Shown here one piece after another: positions 26,273 through 35,212 of a stretch of 64,000 nt of DNA; the first letter of the stretch is position 1, and each line of letters starts with the position of its first letter. The DNA comes from Bacillota bacterium. Its GTDB lineage: Bacteria; Bacillota; Clostridia; Oscillospirales; Acutalibacteraceae. Location of the stretch: NCBI GenBank assembly GCA_023458755.1, contig JAEWYE010000058.1, positions 62,001 through 126,000 on the forward strand, read 5' to 3'. The notes under the pieces were generated by a model that worked only from the letters and a program-made list of their open reading frames with translations, searched no databases and was not told where the DNA came from. A program made the position numbers and the translations under genes.

Positions 26273-27745
26273 GTGGAAACAAAGATCCGGTCAGTAAAGT
26301 TTAATTTTATAATGAATTTTTTATTAACCGCATCTTCTTTTATCTTTCCACTGATTACATACCCGTATATTTCACGCGTGCTTTTGGTTGATGGAAACGG
26401 ACAAATTTCATTTGCCACATCAGTACTTTCTTATTTTTCCATGTTTGCTTCATTAGGTATCCCTACTTATGGAATTCGTGCTTGTGCGCAGGTACGAGAT
26501 GATAAGATTAAGTTAACTAAAACTGTTCAGGAGTTATTAGCCATCAATCTAATTTCGACGGTAGTTACCTATTTAGCTTTTTTTGTTTCTTTAATGGCCA
26601 TTCCTTTGCTCCATCAGGACAAAGATCTTTTATTAATTAATAGTATCAGTTTGGTTTTAAATACCATAGGTGTTAACTGGTTTTACAGTGCGTTAGAGCA
26701 ATATTCTTATATTACAATTCGTTCACTTGTCTTTAAAGTTCTGTCTATCCTATTTATGTTTCTCCTTGTGCATAAGCAAGGTGACTACTTGCTTTATGCA
26801 GCTATTACTGTTCTTGCCACTGGCGGTTCTAATATATTGAATTTTTTGCATCTACGGCATTATATTTCTTTAAGACCAGTCGGCAGTTATGACTTAAAAA
26901 AACATATGAAACCCATTTTTTTGTTTTTTGGATCAGCGGTTGCAAGCAGCATTTATACAAATCTAGATTTGGTTATGCTTCGCTTCTTATCAACAGTCAC
27001 AGAGGTAGGGTATTATCAGGTGACTGTTAAGGTGAAAATGCTTTTGACTACTTTGGTGACATCATTAGGAGCCGTTTTATTGCCTAGATTGTCGTATTAT
27101 GCGCAACAAGGAAAAGATGAAGAGTTTAAGGATATTACGGTTAAGGCATTTAATTTCATTCTTATATTTGCTTCGGCTATTACGGTATATTTTATTGTGT
27201 TTGCCAAAGAAACAATTATGGTTTTATCAGGTCCTGCTTTCTTAAATGCTGTTATGCCTCTACAGATTATAATGCCTTCTATTCTTTTTATTGGGCTGTC
27301 TTATGTTACAGGATTACAAATTCTGATTCCGCTAATGAAAGAAAAGAAAATGTTGATTTCTTATATAATTGCTTCAATATTGGATTTCTTGTTAAATTTA
27401 TTTATTATACCAAGTTGGAAGGCATCAGGGGCGGCGTTTTCCACAGCTTTTGCTGAATTTATCGTATTAGTTGTGCAAGTTTTTTATTTGATTCCATTTT
27501 TGAGAACTATTGTAAAGCGTATAAGTTTTATAAAGACTGGGATAGCATTGATAGTTGCAATTATCTCGGCCTTACTGATGAAATACGCTATTTACACTTT
27601 TTTACAGCTAAATGATTTTCCTATTCTAATAATTACATCCATCTTATTTTTTGGCATTGACTTCTTTATGCTACTTATTTTGAAAGAGCCATTTGTTCAG
27701 AAAATTATATATCCTGTTTTACGCAAAATATTAAAGCTAAATTAG
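26273..27745 (+). CDS. Oligosaccharide flippase (Wzx/RfbX family)
   Basis: The 490-residue membrane protein has about fourteen helices and the typical N-terminus FIFPLITYPYISRVLLVDG, followed by GIPTYGIRACAQVRDD. It probably flips the undecaprenyl-diphosphate-linked repeat unit outwards for polymerisation. The start is GTG with GTGGGG 7 bases upstream. It closes the AT-rich rhamnose-glycan block, and the GH25 gene follows after a gap of nearly 190 bp. Confidence 0.93.
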   Translation: METKIRSVKFNFIMNFLLTASSFIFPLITYPYISRVLLVDGNGQISFATSVLSYFSMFASLGIPTYGIRACAQVRDDKIKLTKTVQELLAINLISTVVTYLAFFVSLMAIPLLHQDKDLLLINSISLVLNTIGVNWFYSALEQYSYITIRSLVFKVLSILFMFLLVHKQGDYLLYAAITVLATGGSNILNFLHLRHYISLRPVGSYDLKKHMKPIFLFFGSAVASSIYTNLDLVMLRFLSTVTEVGYYQVTVKVKMLLTTLVTSLGAVLLPRLSYYAQQGKDEEFKDITVKAFNFILIFASAITVYFIVFAKETIMVLSGPAFLNAVMPLQIIMPSILFIGLSYVTGLQILIPLMKEKKMLISYIIASILDFLLNLFIIPSWKASGAAFSTAFAEFIVLVVQVFYLIPFLRTIVKRISFIKTGIALIVAIISALLMKYAIYTFLQLNDFPILIITSILFFGIDFFMLLILKEPFVQKIIYPVLRKILKLN

Positions 27746-27934
27746 GCGTGTTTAATGGACTCTTCTGACTCCCTCGAAGTTTATAATAAAAATTATCTAC
27801 AATAGAACATTGAGATGGTCGTAAATTTAAGCAAAAAGATTCCCGATTTGATATAAATAAAAATTTTTATTGCAATTAAGAATTTATTTTCTGTTATGCA
27901 GGCTATAATCATGTGGAACATGGGAGGGTGTAAA

Positions 27935-29893
27935 GTGACAAAGAGAACCATAAAAATAATACCAGCAATATTAATTGTTTTAACAATATTTTTCATATTA
28001 AGCATAAGAAGTTATGCAGCGGAAATTAGCCATCCTACTATTTTAGCAGGAGTAAATTATTCCGCGGTATATAATTATGATTACTACATAGCACATAATT
28101 CTGATGTTCAGAATACATATAATGGAAACGATGTTAAAACATTGGAGCATTTCGTCAAATATGGAATGGCAGAAGGTCGACAGGCCAATGCAACTTTTGA
28201 TGTATCTTCATATAAAAATGCATATGCGGATTTGCGAGAAGCATATGGATATGATTTAAAGTCTTATTATCTGCATTATATCAATTATGGCAAATCAGAA
28301 GGTAGGACGGCAACAGGAGTTACAAACATTATTGGGGCTGTAACGAAAGCTGGTGGCGTTAATTATTCTTCAGTTTACGATTATGCATATTACATAGCGC
28401 ATAATCCAGATGTAAAACAGGCATATGGTAATGATGATATTGCAGCACTAAACCATTTCGTCAAATATGGAATGGCAGAAGGACGACAGGCAATTAGTAC
28501 ATTCGATGTTCACTCATATCGCTTGGCAAACCCGGATGTAAGGAATGCATATCGAAATGACTTAAAGTCTTATTACCTACACTATATAAATTATGGTAAG
28601 GCGGAAGGTAGGACGGCAACAGGAGTTACAAAACTTATTGGGGCTGTAACAACAGCTGATGGTGTTAATTATTCTCCAATTTATGACTACGCATATTACA
28701 TAGCACATAATCCAGACGTAAAGCGAGCATATGGTGATGATGATATCGCAACGCTTAACCAATTTGTAAAATACGGAATGGCAGAAGGTCGACAGGCCAA
28801 TGCAACTTTTGATGTATCTTCATATAAAAATGAATATGCGGATTTGCGAGAATCATATGGAAAAGACTTAAAGTCTTACTACTTGCATTATATTAACTAT
28901 GGCAAGGCAGAAGGCAGGATAGCCATAGGAGTTACGACGCTTGTAGGCACAACGAAAGTTAACGGTACTGATTATTCTGCAGTATATGATTATCAATACT
29001 ACATAGCCCATAATTCAGATGTGGAACAGGCTTTTGGTGATGATGATATTGCAGCACTTAATCAATTTGTAAAATACGGAATGGCAGAGGGGCGACAGGC
29101 AAGTACAGATTTTAATGTATTGCTGTATAAGGGGAATTACTGGGATTTACAAGCAGCTTTCGGAAGTAATCTAAAATTTTATTATCAACATTATTTATCT
29201 TATGGAAAATTAGAAGGAAGAACAGGAACAATCCAGATACATAATTATATAAGGGCTGTAACAACCGGAGGATTAGTCTATACTTGTTCAATATGCGGTG
29301 ACACACATACGGTTCCAGGACCAGCACTAGGTATAGATGTTTCATCACATCAAAGAATAATTAATTGGGATGCAGTAAAAGCAAGTGGTGTTCAGTTTGC
29401 AATTATTCGATGTGGTTTTGGCGATAATATGACTAGCCAAGATGACGCATATTTTCAACGTAATGTTCAGGAATGTGAGCGTTTAGGTATTTCTTGGGGA
29501 ACTTATTTGTACAGTTATGCAAAAAATATTACCGGTTCTGATGCAAGCGCCGAGAGTGAGTATCAACACATGGTGCGGTTATTGCAAGGAAAGCATCCGA
29601 CTTTGCCAGTATACATTGATATGGAAGAAGAGACTGGTGGAGATTATGTAGCCATTGCTAATTATATTTGTTCAAAATTAAAAAGTTCTGGATATAACTC
29701 CGGAGTTTATGCAAACTTATATTGGTGGGATAATATTTTAAATGACAGTTGTTTCAATAATTATGAAAGATGGGTAGCACAATATTATAAAGAATGCCAG
29801 TATGACGGTTCATATCATGTATGGCAATATGCGTCTGATGGCATAATACCCGGCATTTCTGGAAACGTTGATATGGACATTTTAATCATATAG
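27935..29893 (+). CDS. Secreted GH25 lysozyme with four ~102-residue repeats
   Basis: The protein has 652 residues: a signal peptide (basic start, hydrophobic core, then SYAAEI), four tandem repeats of about 101-102 residues, a short CxxC linker (YTCSICGDTHT), and a C-terminal GH25 muramidase domain. GIDVSSHQ holds one catalytic-site Asp, and YIDMEEETGG holds the Asp/Glu pair. Each repeat has two halves, with cores YYIAHNPDV..FVKYGMAEGRQA and SYYLHYINYGKAEGR, resembling modules of clostridial wall hydrolases that probably bind the cell surface. The GTG at 27935 follows GGGAGGGTG; an upstream ATG at 27896 lacks a site. It may trim peptidoglycan where glycan is attached. Confidence 0.9.
   Translation: MTKRTIKIIPAILIVLTIFFILSIRSYAAEISHPTILAGVNYSAVYNYDYYIAHNSDVQNTYNGNDVKTLEHFVKYGMAEGRQANATFDVSSYKNAYADLREAYGYDLKSYYLHYINYGKSEGRTATGVTNIIGAVTKAGGVNYSSVYDYAYYIAHNPDVKQAYGNDDIAALNHFVKYGMAEGRQAISTFDVHSYRLANPDVRNAYRNDLKSYYLHYINYGKAEGRTATGVTKLIGAVTTADGVNYSPIYDYAYYIAHNPDVKRAYGDDDIATLNQFVKYGMAEGRQANATFDVSSYKNEYADLRESYGKDLKSYYLHYINYGKAEGRIAIGVTTLVGTTKVNGTDYSAVYDYQYYIAHNSDVEQAFGDDDIAALNQFVKYGMAEGRQASTDFNVLLYKGNYWDLQAAFGSNLKFYYQHYLSYGKLEGRTGTIQIHNYIRAVTTGGLVYTCSICGDTHTVPGPALGIDVSSHQRIINWDAVKASGVQFAIIRCGFGDNMTSQDDAYFQRNVQECERLGISWGTYLYSYAKNITGSDASAESEYQHMVRLLQGKHPTLPVYIDMEEETGGDYVAIANYICSKLKSSGYNSGVYANLYWWDNILNDSCFNNYERWVAQYYKECQYDGSYHVWQYASDGIIPGISGNVDMDILII
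28052..29266 (+). repeat. Four tandem coding repeats (period 306, 306, 303 bp)
   Basis: Repeat units start at about 28052, 28358, 28664 and 28967 inside the GH25 gene. Units 1 and 3 share a nearly identical stretch of about 90 bp (28161-28250 versus 28769-28858) with only a few changes. This suggests recent duplication or gene conversion. Confidence 0.85.
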
Positions 29894-29913
29894 AAAAATA
29901 TTTTATTAATGTG

Positions 29914-29947
29914 AAGCTGGCATGGTTTTTAATCATGCTAGCTTTTA
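29914..29947 (+). terminator. Terminator after the GH25 gene
   Basis: AAGCTGGCATG at 29914-29924 pairs with CATGCTAGCTT at 29934-29944, with one G-U pair, followed by TTTT beginning within the arm. Confidence 0.65.
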
Positions 29948-29962
29948 CATTTTCCATTCTTC

Positions 29963-29991
29963 TTGACAGCGATATGATATAAAGATATAAT
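29963..29991 (+). promoter_or_regulatory. Consensus sigma-A promoter of the LCP gene
   Basis: TTGACA at 29963-29968 and TATAAT at 29986-29991 with exactly 17 bp between them, about 52 bp before the start codon. A perfect consensus promoter predicts strong constitutive transcription of the LCP and sugar-transferase genes. Confidence 0.85.
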
Positions 29992-30043
29992 ATTTACTAT
30001 ATGTTAATATAAAATCTTATTCACAGATATAAGGAAGTACATA

Positions 30044-31159
30044 ATGGATAATAAATATAGTGCACAAAGATACTCTTCAAGAGATTTATATAGCAGCTCA
30101 AAAAGACAGCCTAGCAATAAACTATTAAACTTTTTTAACAGGAAAAGTGGAAAAGTAATTCTTGTTATATTTTCTGTCATTTTTTTGCTTTCGGGTACAG
30201 GATTAATTGGAATGAATTATTATCTTTCCAAAATTAATTATACCCCACAAAGTGATTTCGGTTTAGTCAGTTCACAGATTGGTGACGAAAAAGATGATAT
30301 TAGCGGACCTACCAATAATAATCCGGATGCTATGCAGTTCGGTACCGGTAATATTTTAAGCAATCCTAATATTCAAAACATTTTGCTGATTGGCAGTGAT
30401 ACGCGTGGAAATGAACAGTATGGCCGTTCCGATTCCATGATGATTATGTCAATCAATAAATCGACAAAGCAGGTAAAGGTTACTTCTCTGATGCGTGACA
30501 TGTATGTAAAGATACCCGGTTTTCAAGACAATCGTATTAATGTTGCGTATGCAAATGGTGGTCCAAAGCTTCTGATTGAAACGATTCAGGATAACTTCCG
30601 TGTAAAAATAGACAATTATGTAAGAGTCAATTTTTCCTCTTTTCAAAAGCTTATTGATTTAGTTGGCGGGGTTCAAATTACGCTAACTCAAGCTGAAGCA
30701 AAAGAGCTTAATAATCATTATAGTACTTATTTTGGCGAAGCAAGCACCAAGCAGACCGGCTCAAGGGTTACATTTAGAGCAGGTACAATGACTCTGAATG
30801 GAACCTGTGCTCTTGCATATTCCAGAATTCGACACATCGACAGCGATTTTGGCAGGACTCAGCGCCAGAGAAATGTGTTAACATCTTTGATGAGTTCGGT
30901 AAAACATTCCAATATTCTCACGATAATGAATGTTGCAAATGAAATACTTCCGCTTATCCAGACGGATATACCGAGAGATCAGATATTGGGCTTTGCAAAC
31001 GATGCTACCGCATTAACGAGCCAAACATTGCAGCAGTGTCACTTGCCTGCTGACAATGCATATAAAAGTGAGTCTATTCGTGGAATGTCTGTACTGGTGC
31101 CGAATGTAGAAGCAAATAAAAAGGTGTTATGGAAATTTATTTATAATTATGCTGGTTAA
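30044..31159 (+). CDS. LCP (LytR-CpsA-Psr) family glycopolymer transferase
   Basis: The 371-residue protein has a short Ser/Arg-rich cytoplasmic tail, one membrane helix near residues 38-60, and an extracytoplasmic LCP domain. ILLIGSDTRG and RSDSMMIMSINKST are the N-terminal LCP signatures. SLMRDMYVKIPGF and DNRINVAYANGGP provide Asp/Arg residues for pyrophosphate and Mg binding, and AYSRIRHIDSDFGRTQRQ is the late conserved block. LCP enzymes move glycopolymers from undecaprenyl diphosphate to peptidoglycan, so this protein probably anchors the locus's rhamnose-containing polysaccharide. GGAAG lies before the ATG. Confidence 0.94.
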   Translation: MDNKYSAQRYSSRDLYSSSKRQPSNKLLNFFNRKSGKVILVIFSVIFLLSGTGLIGMNYYLSKINYTPQSDFGLVSSQIGDEKDDISGPTNNNPDAMQFGTGNILSNPNIQNILLIGSDTRGNEQYGRSDSMMIMSINKSTKQVKVTSLMRDMYVKIPGFQDNRINVAYANGGPKLLIETIQDNFRVKIDNYVRVNFSSFQKLIDLVGGVQITLTQAEAKELNNHYSTYFGEASTKQTGSRVTFRAGTMTLNGTCALAYSRIRHIDSDFGRTQRQRNVLTSLMSSVKHSNILTIMNVANEILPLIQTDIPRDQILGFANDATALTSQTLQQCHLPADNAYKSESIRGMSVLVPNVEANKKVLWKFIYNYAG

Positions 31160-31208
31160 GAATTGATAATGAAATAATGTAATATTTTGCTGAGGAGAGT
31201 ACAGTGAA

Positions 31209-31901
31209 ATGGTTATTCAGAATACTGCAATCCCAAAAGAAGAACTTTTTGAGAAGGTTTCATCTTTATCCCCTAAGATATATCAATTATATTTACCTAC
31301 GTCAACCCAAAAATATTATTTAGGATTGAAACGTTTTTTTGATATATTAATGGCGGCTGTCGCGCTCATTCTGTTATTACCGCTTTTAATCATTTCTGCC
31401 GTCGCAATTAAGATAGATTCAAAGGGACCGGTTTTGTTTAAACAAGAGCGCGTAGGAAAACATAAGAAAAAGTTTGTCGTATATAAATTTCGCTCGATGT
31501 TTCTGTCTTCGCCAAGCAATATTGCCACTTCGCAGTTAACAGATGCAGAGAAGTATATTACCCGCGTTGGAAAAGTATTGCGCAGGACAAGCATAGATGA
31601 ATTACCGCAGCTTATCAATATAATCAAAGGCGATATGAGTATAATAGGCCCACGCCCTTTAATACCCGCAGAAAGGGAAATTCATAGCATGCGTTATCAG
31701 CAGGGAGTCTATTTTTTAAGGCCTGGTTTAGCCGGCCTTGCCCAAATTAATGGGCGCGATCTTGTTAGTCCTGAGGAGAAGGCCAAATTTGATGCAGAAT
31801 ATTTACATACCTTTTCACTAAAGACCGATTTGAAAATAATTTTTAAAACCATACAGGTCGTATTTTCACATAAGGGATATGTGGAAGGTAAGCAAGATTG
31901 A
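31209..31901 (+). CDS. Initiating sugar-phosphate transferase, short form (bacterial sugar transferase)
   Basis: The 230-residue protein has one hydrophobic hairpin (AAVALILLLPLLIISAVAIKI) and the catalytic domain of polyprenyl-phosphate sugar-1-phosphate transferases. Its landmarks are FKQERVGKHKKKFVVYKFRS, RTSIDELPQLINIIKGDMSI and the conserved GPRPL. It lacks the N-terminal multi-helix region of WbaP, so it resembles the minimal PglC/EpsL/WcaJ-tail form. It probably transfers a sugar-1-phosphate to undecaprenyl phosphate to start a repeat unit. AGGAGAG lies upstream of the ATG. A second, full-length initiating transferase follows. Confidence 0.92.
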   Translation: MVIQNTAIPKEELFEKVSSLSPKIYQLYLPTSTQKYYLGLKRFFDILMAAVALILLLPLLIISAVAIKIDSKGPVLFKQERVGKHKKKFVVYKFRSMFLSSPSNIATSQLTDAEKYITRVGKVLRRTSIDELPQLINIIKGDMSIIGPRPLIPAEREIHSMRYQQGVYFLRPGLAGLAQINGRDLVSPEEKAKFDAEYLHTFSLKTDLKIIFKTIQVVFSHKGYVEGKQD

Positions 31902-31948
31902 GCAATCTCAAGAATTAGTTTCCTACATATATACAGTCCATATAATTT

Positions 31949-31995
31949 GGTCATCTTTCTGTTGTTAATTACTAACCAGCGGTAGAAAGGTGACC
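31949..31995 (+). terminator. Hairpin downstream of the short sugar transferase gene
   Basis: GGTCATCTTTCT at 31949-31960 pairs with AGAAAGGTGACC at 31984-31995, with one G-U pair, then ATTTTGATTT. The weak T-tract suggests an inefficient terminator. Confidence 0.5.
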
Positions 31996-32036
31996 ATTTT
32001 GATTTATTGCCTGTATTATATAATTGCATAATTATC

Positions 32037-32065
32037 TTAACAAAAGTCACATAATCTGTTATAAT
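32037..32065 (+). promoter_or_regulatory. Predicted sigma-A promoter of the long sugar transferase gene
   Basis: TTAACA at 32037-32042 and TATAAT at 32060-32065 are 17 bp apart, about 58 bp before the chosen start. The second initiating transferase therefore has its own promoter. Confidence 0.75.
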
Positions 32066-32123
32066 AGATAAAAGTTTGCATCATTTTAACATTTTTAAAT
32101 TTAAATTGAGGAAATATAACGAT

Positions 32124-33500
32124 ATGAAGAAATATAATAAAATCATTTCGAATCTGTCAGTAATCCTTTCGCTTATTGCTTTTTCGGGAATGTTTGCCTA
32201 TCTGTGGTTTGATTATTATACGAACAGCATGCTGTTCAATACCTTTTATTTTAAAGGAAACGTATTAGTAGTTCTAATTTATGCAATTTTACTTTATACC
32301 TTTTCCCATATTTATGGGGCATATAAAGTAGGGTATCTGCGCATTACGGAAGTCATTTACTCCCAATTTTTGTCGATTTTTATTACTAATGTGATTACCT
32401 ATTTTCAATTGATGCTTATATGCAGACAGTTTATTCAGCCTCTCCCAATGATTCTTCTGACTGTGGCCGATTTTTTGGTGGCAGTTTTGTGGACGTGGTG
32501 GATGAATACTGTATATTTCCACATTCACCCTGCACATGAGATGCTTATTGTTTATGGTAAAAACGGACAAGCCACCTTGACTTCTTTTATGCGGAAGTTG
32601 AATTCCAGGCCGGAGAAATTTCATATCAGCGAAACAATCGGAATTGATGCCGGCATCGAAAATGTGTTAAGTAAAATCGATTCCTGTGAATCGGTTGTGA
32701 TTTACGATGTGAAAACGGAAACGCGCAATATGATTTTAAAATATTGCTTTGAACGCTCCATTCGAGCATATGTTACCCCGAAAATTTCAGATATTATCAT
32801 GCGCGGTGCGGATACCATTGATTTGTTTGATACTCCGCTTTTGTTGTGCAGAAACAAAGGGATTACTTACGGGCAGAGAATTGTAAAACGTGCCGTTGAT
32901 CTTGTAGTCTCCGCGCTGATGCTGCTGATCTTGTCACCGCTTATGCTGGTAGTGTCTGCTCTCATTAAGCTATACGACGGCGGACCTGTTTTCTTTTATC
33001 AGAATCGCTATACCATCAACGAGAAAGTATTCAGAATATACAAATTCCGCAGTATGATTGTCGATGCTGAAAAAGATGGGAAGTCAATTCCTGCTACTGA
33101 TAATGATCCCAGAATTACACCGATCGGAAGATTCATCCGCAAAACCAGAATTGATGAGCTGCCCCAGCTTTTGAATATTCTGCAAGGGGATATGAGTATT
33201 GTTGGTCCGCGTCCGGAACGCGTGGAGCATGTTGAAAAATACAGTTTAGAAGTTCCTGAGTTTAAGTATCGCTTAAAGGTAAAAGGCGGCTTGACCGGAT
33301 ACGCGCAGATAGAAGGCCGCTACAATACTACCCCTTATGACAAAATCAAGCTTGATTTGATGTACATTGAAAATTATTCGCTGCTGCTGGATCTAAAATT
33401 AATTTTTAAAACAATCAAAATTATGTTTATGAAGGAAAGTACGGCAGGTTTTGAATCTGAAAATCCGGATGAATCCGATGAGGACAAGTCTGAGTTTTAA
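32124..33500 (+). CDS. Initiating polyprenyl glycosylphosphotransferase, long form (WbaP/CpsE-like)
   Basis: The 458-residue protein has four to five N-terminal membrane helices, a central CoA-binding-like region (MLIVYGKNGQATL onward), and a C-terminal sugar-phosphate transferase domain. The catalytic domain shows VFFYQNRYTINEKVFRIYKF, RKTRIDELPQLLNILQGD and VGPRPERVEH. It starts lipid-linked glycan synthesis by attaching a hexose-1-phosphate to undecaprenyl phosphate. The ATG at 32124 has GAGGAAA at the right distance; an in-frame ATG at 32076 is rejected. The acidic C-terminal tail is ordinary in the family. Confidence 0.93.
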   Translation: MKKYNKIISNLSVILSLIAFSGMFAYLWFDYYTNSMLFNTFYFKGNVLVVLIYAILLYTFSHIYGAYKVGYLRITEVIYSQFLSIFITNVITYFQLMLICRQFIQPLPMILLTVADFLVAVLWTWWMNTVYFHIHPAHEMLIVYGKNGQATLTSFMRKLNSRPEKFHISETIGIDAGIENVLSKIDSCESVVIYDVKTETRNMILKYCFERSIRAYVTPKISDIIMRGADTIDLFDTPLLLCRNKGITYGQRIVKRAVDLVVSALMLLILSPLMLVVSALIKLYDGGPVFFYQNRYTINEKVFRIYKFRSMIVDAEKDGKSIPATDNDPRITPIGRFIRKTRIDELPQLLNILQGDMSIVGPRPERVEHVEKYSLEVPEFKYRLKVKGGLTGYAQIEGRYNTTPYDKIKLDLMYIENYSLLLDLKLIFKTIKIMFMKESTAGFESENPDESDEDKSEF

Positions 33501-33522
33501 AAATACGGGAAGGACTGCATTC

Positions 33523-34008
33523 ATGCAAAAAAATAATAAAACTGGTAAGATATTGTTTACCTGTCTTACCATTTGCTTTATTTTCTTTATTTTTCACAAT
33601 TCCATGTTCAATGGGCAGGATTCCGGAAAGCAGAGTGCCTTTGTGCTGGCATTCATTAACAAGTTTTTTGCCCGAGTTGGCATTACCGCAACGGTTACCG
33701 AACATTTTGTCCGTAAGATTGGCCATTTTACCGAATATTTTGCTTTAGGCGGTTTATTGACACTAACGGTAAGGATGTATGCCAGAAAGCCGTTCAAACA
33801 TATTTTTACAGAACTGTTTATCTTGATTATGGTGCCGGAAATTGATGAATGCATCCAGCATTTCATTCCGGGGCGCGGGCCAAGCGTAATAGATGTCATG
33901 ATTGATTTTGGGGGCGGTTTAACCGGCCTCATGGTTTTGCTTTTGATTATCAATCTCGTCGACAGCATTCGCATTGGAAAACAGGAGGATTCTGTGGCAC
34001 AAAGCTAG
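33523..34008 (+). CDS. VanZ-like membrane protein
   Basis: The 161-residue protein has four hydrophobic segments and the VanZ-family pattern: FFIFHNSMFNGQDSGKQS after helix 1, VRKIGHFTEYFALGGLL, and DECIQHFIPGRGPSVIDVMID before the last helix. VanZ-like proteins affect sensitivity to glycopeptides and the cell surface in some species, but no reaction is established. GGGAAGGA lies 9 bases before the ATG at 33523. It follows the sugar transferase by 22 bp and probably closes that transcript. Confidence 0.9.
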   Translation: MQKNNKTGKILFTCLTICFIFFIFHNSMFNGQDSGKQSAFVLAFINKFFARVGITATVTEHFVRKIGHFTEYFALGGLLTLTVRMYARKPFKHIFTELFILIMVPEIDECIQHFIPGRGPSVIDVMIDFGGGLTGLMVLLLIINLVDSIRIGKQEDSVAQS

Positions 34009-34074
34009 ACATCAAGTTTATAGATCAGGAAAATCACAGCAAAATTCACATGTTTCATCATTAAGGAAGAGATT

Positions 34075-35142
34075 ATGAATCGAAATACTCAGTCCATATA
34101 TATTGGCAGATACTCGGATACGCAGGGAATATCCGCTTTTGCGTTCAACAGTGAGAACGGCGAACTGAAGGCAATAGAGGATTCTGATTATATTCCGAAC
34201 AGTTCCTATCTTTATCAGCAAGGCTCCATGCTTTACGCGGTTATCGAGACGCGTTCCTACCGGCAAAAAAATGGCGGCGCGGCTGCATGTTTCCGAATTG
34301 ATACCGCCAATCACTGCCTTAAGCTGATGAATATTCAAAATACATACGGACAGGATCCCTGCCATTTGATTACTGATAAGAGCCGCAGCATGCTGATCTG
34401 CGCAAATTATACCGAAGGCTCTTTTTCCTGTTTCCCTTTGCGGCAGGATGGGTCGATTGGTACCCCTGCAGTACAGCAGGTTCATAAGGGGAAGGGATTC
34501 AATGTGCAGCGTCAAGAAAAGGCGCATGTGCATTTTGTGACATTTACGCCCGATGACCGGTTTTTATGTGTTGTAGATTTAGGATTGGATAAAATTATCG
34601 GTTATCAGATCGCGCGGGAGAACGATGATATTCTGTTGAATGAGGCATTTCAAACCAATCTTCCTCCCGGAACCGGGCCCCGTCATATGGTATTTTCAAA
34701 AGACGGGAAACGAGCATATGTCATTGGAGAACTATCCAATAAAGTGTTTGTTTTTGATTATTCCGGTGAAAATGGATTCCGGTGTATACAAGCGATTTCC
34801 GCATTGCAGGGCGCAGATGGCGACAACTCCAACACCGGAGCGGCCATTAAAATATCCAAAGACGGTAAGTGTATTTATACTTCTATCAGAGGTCAGGATA
34901 TCATTACCGTGTTCCATATTTCGGAAGCTTCTGGAAAACTGAATATTGTTCAGCAAATTTCCTGCGCAGGGAAATCGCCGCGGGATATCAGTCTGGATGA
35001 AACCGGGCGATGGCTGTTTTCTGCCAATACCGCGTCCAATGCAGTCAGCATATTTAAGAGGGAGCCGAACACAGGAATTCTTACCTTTGACCGCTTACTT
35101 GAAGATATCGAATCCCCTACATGTATCTTATGCGTATCATAA
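34075..35142 (+). CDS. Lactonase-family seven-bladed beta-propeller protein (6-phosphogluconolactonase-like)
   Basis: The 355-residue cytoplasmic protein fits the YbhE/Pgl lactonase fold. IYIGRYSDTQGISAFAF opens the first blade, HVHFVTFTPDDRFLCVVDLG matches the conserved His and Asp-Leu region, and PGTGPRHMVFSKDGK and RDISLDETGRWLFSAN repeat the blade signature. It may hydrolyse 6-phosphogluconolactone, although many clostridial members are uncharacterised. An AAGGAAGAG ribosome site precedes the ATG. Confidence 0.88.
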   Translation: MNRNTQSIYIGRYSDTQGISAFAFNSENGELKAIEDSDYIPNSSYLYQQGSMLYAVIETRSYRQKNGGAAACFRIDTANHCLKLMNIQNTYGQDPCHLITDKSRSMLICANYTEGSFSCFPLRQDGSIGTPAVQQVHKGKGFNVQRQEKAHVHFVTFTPDDRFLCVVDLGLDKIIGYQIARENDDILLNEAFQTNLPPGTGPRHMVFSKDGKRAYVIGELSNKVFVFDYSGENGFRCIQAISALQGADGDNSNTGAAIKISKDGKCIYTSIRGQDIITVFHISEASGKLNIVQQISCAGKSPRDISLDETGRWLFSANTASNAVSIFKREPNTGILTFDRLLEDIESPTCILCVS

Positions 35143-35150
35143 TATGACAT

Positions 35151-35197
35151 AAAAATCCGCATCGAATAGGCCAAACCGGCTGATTGATGCGGGTTTT
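35151..35197. terminator. Bidirectional terminator between convergent genes
   Basis: AAAAATCCGCATC at 35151-35163 pairs with GATGCGGGTTTT at 35186-35197. The A-run on one side and T-run on the other allow it to act on both strands. An inner AGGCC/GGCT dyad sits in the loop. Confidence 0.75.
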
Positions 35198-35212
35198 ATG
35201 TTGTATGAGTGT

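Noticed and set aside
28052..29266. Regularly spaced repeats considered as a CRISPR array
   Set aside because: The period is about 306 bp, in frame, and encodes protein repeats; there are no short identical direct repeats with unique spacers.
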